64,000 nucleotides of DNA, from the NCBI GenBank assembly GCA_958295975.1, contig OY282446.1, forward strand, positions 496,001-560,000, given 5' to 3'. The position numbers and the translations under genes were made by a program. Within the stretch, counting starts at the first letter, position 1. Each line of letters starts with the position of its first letter. The notes under the pieces are model-generated. The model made no database searches and was not told where the DNA came from. It was given only the letters and a program-made list of their open reading frames with translations. Below, piece by piece: positions 33,585-41,454 of this stretch. The DNA comes from Tepidiformaceae bacterium (lineage in GTDB: Bacteria > Chloroflexota > Dehalococcoidia > Tepidiformales > Tepidiformaceae).

Positions 33585-34769
33585 GTGGCCCGTCCCGTTC
33601 TGCGCACCGCCTTCTGCGACCTCGTTGGCGTCGAGTACCCCGTCGCGCTCGCGGGCATGGGGCCGGTGGCGGGCGGCATCGTCGGCCCCGTGGCCACCGC
33701 CGAGCTGGCCGCCGCCGTCTCCAACGCGGGCGGCCTCGGCGTCATCGGCGGCAGCGGCTACGGACCGGAGCGCCTGCGCGAGGAGATCGCCCGCGTCCGC
33801 GCCCTCACGGACAAGCCCTTCGGCGTGGACCTGCTGCTGCCCGCCAACTACCTCGGCGAGGCCGCCGACCGGCCCCCGCCCGCCGACCCGCGCGAGCTCG
33901 TGCCCGCCGAGGTCCGGGAGGGCTTCCGCGCCATGCTCGCCGCGCTGGACGTTCCCTGGCTGGAGGCCCCGTCCGTTTCCACCGCCACCCGTCCCGCCCT
34001 GCGGGGCCGCGGCGGCGGCATGTCGGACGCGCAGATGGAGGTGGTGATCGAGGAGCGCGTGCCCGTCTTCGCCTCCGGCCTCGGCAGCCCCGCGCCCTGG
34101 CTCGACCGCCTGCACGCCAACGGCGCCGTCGTGCTCTCGCTCGTGGGCAACGTGAAGAACGCGCGCCGCCTGGCCGGGGCGGGCGTCGATGCGATCGTGG
34201 CGCAGGGCACGGAGGCGGGCGGCCACACGGGCCGCATCGGCACGCTGCCCCTCGTCACGCAGGTCATCCGCGCGGTCGCGCCGCTGCCGGTGGTCGCCGC
34301 CGGGGGCATCGGCGACGGGCGCGGCGCGGCGGCCATGCTGGCCGCGGGCGCGGTCGGCGTCTGGTGCGGCACCGCCTTCCTCGTCGCGGAGGAGGCCAAC
34401 CAGCCGCGCGCGCAGCTCGAACGCATCCTCGCCGCCACCGAGGAGGACACGCGGATCACGCGCCTCTACAGCGGCAAGACCATGCGCAACATCCGCAACC
34501 CCCTCATCGACGCCTGGGAGGCCAGCGGCATCCGCGCCCTGCCCATGGGCGTGCAGGGCATCGTCATCCGCGACGTGGTCCACTCCCTGCGCGCGGCGGG
34601 GCGCGACGACCTGCTCATGAACGCCGCCGGCCAGATCGCGGGAATGCTCACGGAGACGCGCCCCGCCGCCGCCATCCTCGCGGGCATCGTGGCCGAGACC
34701 GTCGAAATCCTGACCGAAGGCCTGCCCGCCGCGGTCACGGCGCGCGCGGGGAACGGCGGCCATGCCTGA
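33585..34769 (+). CDS. Nitronate monooxygenase-like FMN protein
   Basis: A 394-residue TIM-barrel flavoprotein of the 2-nitropropane dioxygenase family. VALAGMGPVAGG at the N-terminus, SNAGGLGVIGGSGY, then AQGTEAGGHTG (with the conserved His) and VVAAGGIGDGRGAAAMLAAGAVGVW are typical FMN-binding segments. GGGAG precedes the GTG. Its stop overlaps the CaiB start, so they form an operon. The substrate may be a nitroalkane or an enoyl compound. Confidence 0.88.
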   Translation: MARPVLRTAFCDLVGVEYPVALAGMGPVAGGIVGPVATAELAAAVSNAGGLGVIGGSGYGPERLREEIARVRALTDKPFGVDLLLPANYLGEAADRPPPADPRELVPAEVREGFRAMLAALDVPWLEAPSVSTATRPALRGRGGGMSDAQMEVVIEERVPVFASGLGSPAPWLDRLHANGAVVLSLVGNVKNARRLAGAGVDAIVAQGTEAGGHTGRIGTLPLVTQVIRAVAPLPVVAAGGIGDGRGAAAMLAAGAVGVWCGTAFLVAEEANQPRAQLERILAATEEDTRITRLYSGKTMRNIRNPLIDAWEASGIRALPMGVQGIVIRDVVHSLRAAGRDDLLMNAAGQIAGMLTETRPAAAILAGIVAETVEILTEGLPAAVTARAGNGGHA

Positions 34770-37278
34770 GGGGCCGCTCGCGGGCGTGCGCGTCCTCGAG
34801 CTGACGGACGAGCCGGGCTCCTACTGCGGCAAGCTGCTCGCCGACCTGGGGGCCGACGTGCTCAAGGTGGAGCCTCCCGGCGGCGGTCGCCTGCGCCGCA
34901 TGCCGCCCTTCCTCGCGGGCGAGCCGCCCGACCCCGACCGCGCCATCCCTTTCTGGGCGCGCAACACCTCCAAGCGCTCCCTCGTGCTCGACCTGGAGGC
35001 GGAGGCCGACCGCGACCGCGCGCGGTCGCTCGCGCGCGACGCCGACGCGATCGTCGAGGACCATCCGCCGGGGACGCTCGCGCGCTACGGCCTGGGCTAC
35101 GACGACCTGCGCGGCGAGCGCCCCGCCCTCGTCTACACGTCCGTCACGGGCTTCGGCCAGAGCGGCCCGCACGCGGGCTTCGCCCACGCCGACATCGTGG
35201 CGCAGGCCATGGCGGGCGTGATGACGCTGGCGGGCATGCCCGAGGATCCGCCCAACCTCATCTACGGCAGGCAGGCCGACGTGTGCGCGGGCATCCAGGC
35301 CGCGCTGGGCACGCTCCTCGCCCTGCGCCACGCGGAGCGCACGGGCCGGGGCCAGCACGTCGACGTGTCCGCGCAGGAGGCGCTCTCTCCGGCGCAGGAG
35401 ACGGCCATGATGATGTGGGACCTGCAGCGCGTGAACCGCGTGCGCACCGGCCCTCTCGGCCTGCTGCGCGCGCCCATCCCCGGCGTCGGCGTCTACGACA
35501 CGCGGGCGGGCCACCTGATGGCCTACGTCACCGCCCCGGGCGGGGCCGATTTCTCCGAACTGGTCGTCTGGATGGACGAGGCGGGCTTCGCGCACGACCT
35601 CCACGAGGAGCCGTACGCCGCCATCGTGGCCGGGATGGACCTGCGCTTCCTCGCGCGCGTGCTGGCCGACCCCGACGAGGCCGCGCGCATTGGCCCGCAG
35701 CTCGCGCACATCCGCGAGACCGTGGCCGCCTTCTTCGCCGGCATGACGGCCCGCGACGCCTACGAGGAGGGGCAGCGCCGCCGCCTGCTCGTGGGGCTCG
35801 TGTCCACCCCCGCCGACCTCGTGGCGAGCGCGCAGCTGCGGGCGCGCGACTGGTACCGGCCGGTCGCGGTGGCCGGGCGCGAGGTCGAGTTCCCGGGCCC
35901 GCCCTACCGTCTTTCGGCCACGCCCGCGCGGGTGGGCGCGCCGCCCCGCCTGGGCGAACACGCGGACGCCGCCTGGCGCCCCCGCGCGGCCCCCGCGCCG
36001 CCTCCCGCCGCCGCCTCCGGCGCGCCCGCGCTCCCGCTGGAGGGGCTGCGCGTGGCCGATTTCTCCTGGTTCGGCGCGGGCCCCATCGCCGCGCAGACGC
36101 TGGCCGCCTTCGGCGCGGAGGTCGTGCGCGTCGAGTCCGAGGCGCGCATCGATTCCCTGCGCGTCGTGCAGCCGGTCGCGCTCAACGAGGACGGCTCCCA
36201 CAAGACCGGCTACAACGCCTCCGGCTACTTCAACAACTTCAACGCGGGCAAGCTCAGCCTGCTGCTGGACCTGAACCGCGCGCGCGGCCAGGCCATCGCC
36301 CGCCGCCTGATCGAGCGCTCCGACGTGTTCATGACGAACTTCACGCCGCGCGTGCTGACCAGGTGGCAGCTGCTGCCGGAGCAGGTGCGCGCCGTCAATC
36401 CGCGCATCGTGGCCGCCTATGCGCCCATGCAGGGCATGACCGGGCCGCACCGCGACTTCCTCGGCTTCGGCGCGGTGCTCACGCCCATCACCGGCATCAG
36501 CGAGCTCTCCGGCTTCCCCCATCGCCCGCCCATCGGCGTCGGCACCAACTACCCCGACTACGTGATCAACCCAGGGCACCTCGTCATCGCCATGCTGGCC
36601 GCCCTGCGCCACCGCGAGCGCACGGGCGAGGGCCAGCTGGTGGAGATGCCGCAGATCGAGTCCGTGGTGAACGCGCTCGCGCCCGCCATCCTCGATTTCA
36701 CCGCCAACGGCGCGGTGCAGACGCGCGCGGGCAACCGCAGCCCCGTGGCCGCGCCCCACGGGGCCTTCCGCTGCGCCGACGCCCCCGAACCGTCCGGCCC
36801 GGAGGAGCGCTGGGCGGTCGTCGCCTGCCGCGACGACGGCGAGTGGGCGGCGCTCTGCGAGGCCCTCGGCCACGGCGAGGCCGCCAACGACCCCCGCTTC
36901 GCCACGCACGCGGCGCGCAAGGCCAACGAGGACGCGCTCGAGGCGCTGGTGGGCGAATGGACGCGCGATCGGCGCGCGGAGGACGTGATGGCGGCGCTGC
37001 AGGCGCGCGGCGTGCCCGCGGGCGTCGTGCAGAACGCGCGCGACATGCTCGAACGCGACCCCCACATGCGCGCGCGCGGCTACTACCAGTACCTCGACCA
37101 CGCGGAGACGGGCCGCAGCGCCTACGAGGGCTTCTGCGCGCGGCTGGGCCTCACGCCGGGCCGCCATCGCGCGCCCGCGCCCCTCTTCGGCGAGCACACG
37201 GAGGACGTCTGCCGCCGCATCCTCGGCTTGGACGGCGACGAAATCGCGGACCTGCTGGCGGAGGGCGTGCTGGCCTAG
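34762..37278 (+). CDS. Double CaiB/BaiF family III CoA-transferase
   Basis: An 838-residue protein of two full family III CoA-transferase domains in tandem. The first begins at PLAGVRVLELTDEPGSYCGKLLADLGADVLKVE. The second begins near residue 428 as PLEGLRVADFSWFGAGP. The catalytic Asp region in the first is GQHVDVSAQEAL; in the second it is GQLVEMPQIES, with Glu in place of Asp. The enzyme moves CoA between acids. It overlaps the monooxygenase-like gene by eight bases. The two halves probably form one intramolecular dimer. Confidence 0.93.
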   Translation: MPEGPLAGVRVLELTDEPGSYCGKLLADLGADVLKVEPPGGGRLRRMPPFLAGEPPDPDRAIPFWARNTSKRSLVLDLEAEADRDRARSLARDADAIVEDHPPGTLARYGLGYDDLRGERPALVYTSVTGFGQSGPHAGFAHADIVAQAMAGVMTLAGMPEDPPNLIYGRQADVCAGIQAALGTLLALRHAERTGRGQHVDVSAQEALSPAQETAMMMWDLQRVNRVRTGPLGLLRAPIPGVGVYDTRAGHLMAYVTAPGGADFSELVVWMDEAGFAHDLHEEPYAAIVAGMDLRFLARVLADPDEAARIGPQLAHIRETVAAFFAGMTARDAYEEGQRRRLLVGLVSTPADLVASAQLRARDWYRPVAVAGREVEFPGPPYRLSATPARVGAPPRLGEHADAAWRPRAAPAPPPAAASGAPALPLEGLRVADFSWFGAGPIAAQTLAAFGAEVVRVESEARIDSLRVVQPVALNEDGSHKTGYNASGYFNNFNAGKLSLLLDLNRARGQAIARRLIERSDVFMTNFTPRVLTRWQLLPEQVRAVNPRIVAAYAPMQGMTGPHRDFLGFGAVLTPITGISELSGFPHRPPIGVGTNYPDYVINPGHLVIAMLAALRHRERTGEGQLVEMPQIESVVNALAPAILDFTANGAVQTRAGNRSPVAAPHGAFRCADAPEPSGPEERWAVVACRDDGEWAALCEALGHGEAANDPRFATHAARKANEDALEALVGEWTRDRRAEDVMAALQARGVPAGVVQNARDMLERDPHMRARGYYQYLDHAETGRSAYEGFCARLGLTPGRHRAPAPLFGEHTEDVCRRILGLDGDEIADLLAEGVLA

Positions 37279-38381
37279 CCAGTACGGTCGTAAGCAGCAA
37301 AATCATCCAGTGTCTTGCGGTATTTGTTAATAAAACCCGAAATTCGAGAGGCTCCGTAATAGAACACTTCCGAATCAACACCATCTTCCTCAGACAGCTT
37401 CAAATCTTTGCGTATTTTAGAAATGCTTTCTCCACTGATTTCATGTCCATCGTTTCGTGCTCCAGTGTAAGAGACAAGGTTTCCCCGGCGGATCGTAATC
37501 TTGTTGCCGCGCTTCCGATCCACATCACATCCATAGGATATCAGAGTGGAACGGAGATCCATCCACTGCATGTTTTCTGCTCGCTTGCTGAGCTTCCTCG
37601 ATTTACTCCTGATCCACAGAGAGATTGTATGCATCTCTTTATCGTCACGGAGCGAAGAGTTGTCTTCTTCAACTATCTGGTGACTGGCAATCTTGAGAAC
37701 AGTATTAAAAAGATCATCTTCTTCCCCAGTAAAAACAAAATTGTTCTGGTCAAGAAAAACCAAAAGGGAAACGATGGCAGTCCTCTTATTCCCATCATGA
37801 AAAGGATGATCCTGAACCATTGCATGCATAAGGGCAGCTGCGGCCATTTCCACGGTAGGATACTTAAGTCGTCCTCCTGCCGAAGTATGCGGACGAGTAA
37901 GTGCTGCATCGAGGATCGCGCCCTGATCTCGTTCGCCACTGTCAATCGGATCTTCGCTGGTCTGATAATCCTTTTCCAGTTGATCATAAATCGCACGAAC
38001 CATAGAAATGCTAAGGTGCTTGATATCATTCGAGGGGTGTCCAACCAAGGGCAGATCATATTGGTGGCCCACAGGCCCCTTCATTCCCGATTCCGATTCT
38101 TTCACGCTTGGTGCCACAGTCACAGGGGCTCGGGCAGGAGGAGCGATGCTGGAGATGGGGGGAGTGGGGGGAGGGTTGAGCGTACCAATGGTTGCGCTCG
38201 GCTGGTGTGCCGTCGGTTGGGCAAGACCAAGTGCCACCTGCGCCTGGAGAAGGTCGGAGCGCGCCACGCTCTGCGAAACCTGTTTCTGGGGCAGACCAGC
38301 GGCCTGGAGGCGAGCGAGCGCATCATCGGGCGTGATGCCAGCCTGCGCGGCAAGGTTGCGGATGCTGCGGGGACTAGACAT
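37275..38381 (-). CDS. Fic/Doc-family protein with an N-terminal IF2-N-like domain
   Basis: A 368-residue multidomain protein. Residues 6-50 (IRNLAAQAGITPDDALARLQAAG and on) resemble the small IF2 N-terminal domain. A Pro/Ser-rich linker spans 55-105. The Fic core follows, with the active-site motif HPFHDGNKR at residues 192-200, closest to the Doc-like branch (HxFxDxNKR) that can phosphorylate or AMPylate a target. The C-terminal 100 residues carry basic ITIRRG and SISKIRKDL segments, perhaps a binding domain. TAAGGTGG precedes the ATG. The second half is AT-rich, suggesting mosaic origin. No antitoxin gene is evident beside it. Confidence 0.88.
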   Translation of the reverse strand: MSSPRSIRNLAAQAGITPDDALARLQAAGLPQKQVSQSVARSDLLQAQVALGLAQPTAHQPSATIGTLNPPPTPPISSIAPPARAPVTVAPSVKESESGMKGPVGHQYDLPLVGHPSNDIKHLSISMVRAIYDQLEKDYQTSEDPIDSGERDQGAILDAALTRPHTSAGGRLKYPTVEMAAAALMHAMVQDHPFHDGNKRTAIVSLLVFLDQNNFVFTGEEDDLFNTVLKIASHQIVEEDNSSLRDDKEMHTISLWIRSKSRKLSKRAENMQWMDLRSTLISYGCDVDRKRGNKITIRRGNLVSYTGARNDGHEISGESISKIRKDLKLSEEDGVDSEVFYYGASRISGFINKYRKTLDDFAAYDRTG

Positions 38382-38435
38382 CGGAAGCCACCTTACCACA
38401 AGGACGGTGGGCGTGGGCGCCCATACCCGCACCGC

Positions 38436-38759
38436 CTAGCCGCGCCAGCGGGCGGCGCCCGCGCGCGCCCAGCTCCGCAGCCGTCCGCCGCCCGCCCGCG
38501 CCCGCGCCATCACCGCTTCGAACCTGAAGAGCAGCCAGTGCAGCGCCACGCCCACTGCGGCGCTGCCGCCCATGAAGAGCGCGAATCCGAGCAGGGACGG
38601 ATTGACGCCTTCGTCGTGAATCGCCAGCACGACCGCAACCCATGCCGCCGCGGTGAGCGGAATGATCCACCAGCGCCCGATCAGGATGCCCGCGATGAAC
38701 CCGGTCCAGGGGAGAAGCATCGACACGAGCAACAGCGCGGGTTCCGGCTGCTCGGCCAT
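38436..38759 (-). CDS. Small membrane protein, copy A of a tandem duplication
   Basis: A 107-residue protein with three hydrophobic segments (LLLVSMLLPWTGFIAGILIG, IIPLTAAAWVAVVLAI, FALFMGGSAAVGVAL) and a basic C-terminus. It is a close copy of the next gene upstream; 12 codons of its N-terminal hydrophobic part are missing relative to copy B. GAGGGGAAGC precedes the ATG. Family unknown. Confidence 0.7.
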   Translation of the reverse strand: MAEQPEPALLLVSMLLPWTGFIAGILIGRWWIIPLTAAAWVAVVLAIHDEGVNPSLLGFALFMGGSAAVGVALHWLLFRFEAVMARARAGGGRLRSWARAGAARWRG

Positions 38760-38805
38760 GCTTCCCCTCTTCCGCATCCAGCGTGCCGCAGCCGCGCGCT
38801 CCCCG

Positions 38806-39150
38806 TCAACGCCCCGCGCGCATCCAGCCCCGCAGCCGTCCGCCGGCCGCGCGCGCGCGCGCCATCACCGCTTCGGGCTTGAAGAACAGCCAGTGCAGCG
38901 CCACGCCCACCGCGGCGCTGCCGCCCATGAAGAGCGCGAATCCGAACAGGGACGGATTGACGCCTTCGTCGTGAATCGCCAGCAGGACCGCAACCCATGC
39001 CGCCGCGGTGAGCGGAATGATCCACCAGCGTCCGAACAGGATACCCGCGATGAACCCGGTCCAGGGGAGAAGCATCGACACGGCGAGGAGCAGCCACGTC
39101 GCCAGCGCCCCCGCGGCGGGCAACAGCGCGAGTTCCGGCTGCTCGGCCAT
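38806..39150 (-). CDS. Small membrane protein, copy B of a tandem duplication
   Basis: A 114-residue protein almost identical to copy A over its length, with an extra LPAAGALATWLLLA stretch. It lies 46 bases upstream of copy A on the same strand, and the homology includes the upstream leader. It is probably the ancestral full-length copy. Function unknown; likely an inner membrane protein. Confidence 0.7.
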   Translation of the reverse strand: MAEQPELALLPAAGALATWLLLAVSMLLPWTGFIAGILFGRWWIIPLTAAAWVAVLLAIHDEGVNPSLFGFALFMGGSAAVGVALHWLFFKPEAVMARARAAGGRLRGWMRAGR

Positions 39151-39200
39151 GCTTCCCCTCCCCCGCATCCAGCGTGCCGCCGCCGCGCGCTTCCCGTCAA

Positions 39201-39250
39201 CGCGCCGCGCCCGTATCCGCGCCGCGCCCGTATCCGCGCCGCGCCGTATC
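39201..39250 (+). repeat. Tandem 17-bp repeats
   Basis: Two exact copies of CGCGCCGCGCCCGTATC (39201-39217, 39218-39234) and one with a single C missing (39235-39250). They lie between the duplicated membrane gene and the HpaB-like gene. Each unit ends in GTATC, so they may add promoter-like or binding sites. Confidence 0.85.
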
Positions 39251-39287
39251 ATGGCCGCTCGCATACCTGCCAACGGGAGCCGCTCAC

Positions 39288-40724
39288 ATGGGCCTGCGCA
39301 CGCCTGCCGAGTACGTCGAATCGCTCAGGGACGGGCGCACCGTCTTCTACCGCGGCGAGCGCGTGCCCGACGTGACCGCCCACCCCGTCATCGCCAAGGC
39401 CGTGCGCCACGCCTGCGTCGATTACGAGATGGCCGAGGACCCGGACACGCGCGAGCTCGCCGTGGTGGCGGACGAGGGCGAGCCCTACGCGCGCTACTTC
39501 AAGGCGCCCCGCAGCACGGACGACCTGCGCCTGCGCTCGCAGCTGATCGAGGCTTCCACGGCGCGGGGCCGGACGCTCGTGCCGCTGGTGAAGGAGATCG
39601 GCTCGGACGCGCTCTTCGGCCTCATGCGCGTGACGCGCGCCATCGACGAGGCCCGCGGCACGGCCTACCGCGCGCGCGTGGACGCCTTCCATCGCCACTG
39701 CCGCGACAACGACCTCACCATGTCCGTGGCGCAGACGGACGTGAAGGGCGACCGCTCCGCCGGGCCGGGCGGCCAGCCCCATCCCGACTACTACCTGCGC
39801 ATCGTGGAGCGCCGCCCCGACGGCATCGTCGTGCGCGGGGCCAAGGCGCACACGAGCTGCACGACCAACGTGAACGAGGTCATCGTGCTGCCCACGCGGG
39901 CCATGCGGGAGGCGGACGCGGACTACGCCGTGGCCTTCGCCGTGCCCGCCGACGCGCCCGGCCTCACGCTCGTGGCCAGCCCCTACGGCGGGGCCCCGCG
40001 CAACGACTTCGAGGCCCCCCTCAGCGCGAACCGCAAGATGATGGAGACGACCACCATCTTCGACGACGTGTTCGTGCCGAATGAGCGTGTGTTCATGGCC
40101 GGGGAGCACGAGTTCACGGGCCCGCTGGCGCTCGGCTTCGTCGAGTACCACCGCTTCACCGCCGTCTCCTACAAGCTGCCGCTGGTGGACGCGCTGGTGG
40201 GCGCGGGCCAGCTGCTGGCCGACCTGAACGGCGTCGCGCGCGCGGCCCACGTGCGCGAGAAGCTGGTCTGGCTGGTGAGCTACGCGCAGACGGTGCGCGC
40301 CCTCATCGAGATGGCGGCCCTGCGCGGCGCGCCCGACGCGGAGGGCATCCACGCCCCCGACGCCATGACCACGAACATCGCCAAGTACCACTTCGCCCAC
40401 CACTACCACGAGGCCCTGCAGCACGTGCAGGACATCGCCGGGGGGCTGCTGGTGACGGCGCCGGGCGAGGAGGATTTCGCCAACCCCGAGACGGGCGAGC
40501 TGCTGCGCCGCTACCTCGGCGGGCGCGAGGGCGTGGACGGCGAGACGCGCATCCGCGCCATGAACATGGTGAGCGACCTCACCACCGGCGACTTCGGCGG
40601 CTACCACGCCGTCCTCGCCATCCACGCCGAGGGCTCGCTGGAGGCGGAGAAGCTGATGATCGCGCGCGCCTACGACGGCGGGCGCACGCTCGCCTACGCG
40701 AAACGGCTGGCGGGCATCGGCTAG
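39288..40724 (+). CDS. 4-hydroxyphenylacetate 3-hydroxylase (HpaB)-family flavoprotein
   Basis: A 478-residue member of the HpaB/4-hydroxybutyryl-CoA dehydratase family. The N-terminus YVESLRDGRTVFYRGERV and the block FHRHCRDNDLTMSVAQTDVKGDR are typical. In the dehydratase AbfD the cluster ligands include H-x6-C; here His288 is followed by Tyr295 at the Cys position (YHRFTAVSYK), and the two N-terminal cluster cysteines are absent. So it is more likely a flavin monooxygenase or isomerase than a radical dehydratase. GGGAG precedes the ATG. No HpaC-like reductase is adjacent. Confidence 0.88.
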   Translation: MGLRTPAEYVESLRDGRTVFYRGERVPDVTAHPVIAKAVRHACVDYEMAEDPDTRELAVVADEGEPYARYFKAPRSTDDLRLRSQLIEASTARGRTLVPLVKEIGSDALFGLMRVTRAIDEARGTAYRARVDAFHRHCRDNDLTMSVAQTDVKGDRSAGPGGQPHPDYYLRIVERRPDGIVVRGAKAHTSCTTNVNEVIVLPTRAMREADADYAVAFAVPADAPGLTLVASPYGGAPRNDFEAPLSANRKMMETTTIFDDVFVPNERVFMAGEHEFTGPLALGFVEYHRFTAVSYKLPLVDALVGAGQLLADLNGVARAAHVREKLVWLVSYAQTVRALIEMAALRGAPDAEGIHAPDAMTTNIAKYHFAHHYHEALQHVQDIAGGLLVTAPGEEDFANPETGELLRRYLGGREGVDGETRIRAMNMVSDLTTGDFGGYHAVLAIHAEGSLEAEKLMIARAYDGGRTLAYAKRLAGIG

Positions 40725-40735
40725 CGCCCGCGCGG

Positions 40736-40741
40736 TAGACT
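40736..40741 (+). promoter_or_regulatory. -10 box of the LON-domain gene, leaderless type
   Basis: TAGACT is followed by six bases and the GTG at 40748, directly after the upstream stop. Confidence 0.55.
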
Positions 40742-40747
40742 GGGGCC

Positions 40748-41410
40748 GTGGCCGGACTCGAGATCCCGCTCTTCCCCCTGCGCACGGTGCTCTTCCCCGG
40801 GCACGCGCTGCCCCTGCAGATCTTCGAGGAGCGCTACCAGACGATGACGCGCGAGCTCATCGAGAGCGGCGGCGTCTTCGGCGTGCTCCTCATCAAGAGC
40901 GGGCGCGAGACGGGCGGCGGCGCCGTGCCCCACGACGTCGGCGCCACCGCCGTCATCGAGGAGTACCGCGAGCTGCCCGGCGGGCGCTTCCAGCTGGACG
41001 CGCGCGGGCGCGACCGCTTCCGCCTCGTGCGGATGCTCGAACCGCGCCCCTACCCCTACGGCGAAATCGAGTTCCTCGACGAGCGCTGGGAGCGCGGCGA
41101 CCCGCAGGTGAAGGCCGCCTTCGAGACGGCGCGCGCCACCTTCCCCCTCTACCTGCGCCTGGCGCTGGCCCTCTCCGACCAGTGGGCGCGCGACCTCTCC
41201 CTGCCGCGCGACCCGCACCGCTTCGTGAACACGGTCGCGCCCTGGCTGCAGCTGGAGGAGGAGGGCAAGCAGCGGCTGCTGGAGATCGAGCCCGCGGCGG
41301 AGCGTCTCGCGCACCTGGCGGAGCTGCTGGACGGCCTCGTGACGCGCGTGCGCGAGCAGGTGGACGGCCACCACCGCCGCCGCTTCGCCAGCCTCGCCGC
41401 CGTCAGCTAG
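40748..41410 (+). CDS. Stand-alone LON substrate-binding domain protein
   Basis: A 220-residue protein consisting only of the Lon N-terminal (LON/PUA-like) domain. IPLFPLRTVLFPGHALPLQIFEERYQ is the classical opening, followed by FGVLLIK and the ARGRDRFRLV segment. There is no ATPase or protease domain. Such proteins are widespread, with a suspected role in protein quality control. GTG start defined by TAGACT six bases upstream. Confidence 0.9.
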   Translation: MAGLEIPLFPLRTVLFPGHALPLQIFEERYQTMTRELIESGGVFGVLLIKSGRETGGGAVPHDVGATAVIEEYRELPGGRFQLDARGRDRFRLVRMLEPRPYPYGEIEFLDERWERGDPQVKAAFETARATFPLYLRLALALSDQWARDLSLPRDPHRFVNTVAPWLQLEEEGKQRLLEIEPAAERLAHLAELLDGLVTRVREQVDGHHRRRFASLAAVS

Positions 41411-41440
41411 CGCCCCCGCGGCGGGCCCGTCGCGCTCGCG

Positions 41441-41446
41441 TAGACT
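41441..41446 (+). promoter_or_regulatory. -10 box of the antiporter gene, leaderless type
   Basis: TAGACT is followed by eight bases and GTG 41455, with no Shine-Dalgarno sequence. Confidence 0.55.
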
Positions 41447-41454
41447 GCGCTTCC

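Noticed and set aside
37275-38381. Classical toxin-antitoxin pair with the Fic/Doc protein as toxin
   Set aside because: No Phd-like or other small antitoxin gene lies beside it; neighbours are a CoA-transferase and a duplicated membrane gene.
39201-39250. CRISPR-like array
   Set aside because: The 17-bp units are directly adjacent without spacers; no cas genes or other arrays were seen in the window.
39288-40724. Call of 4-hydroxybutyryl-CoA dehydratase
   Set aside because: Fe-S cluster cysteines are missing.
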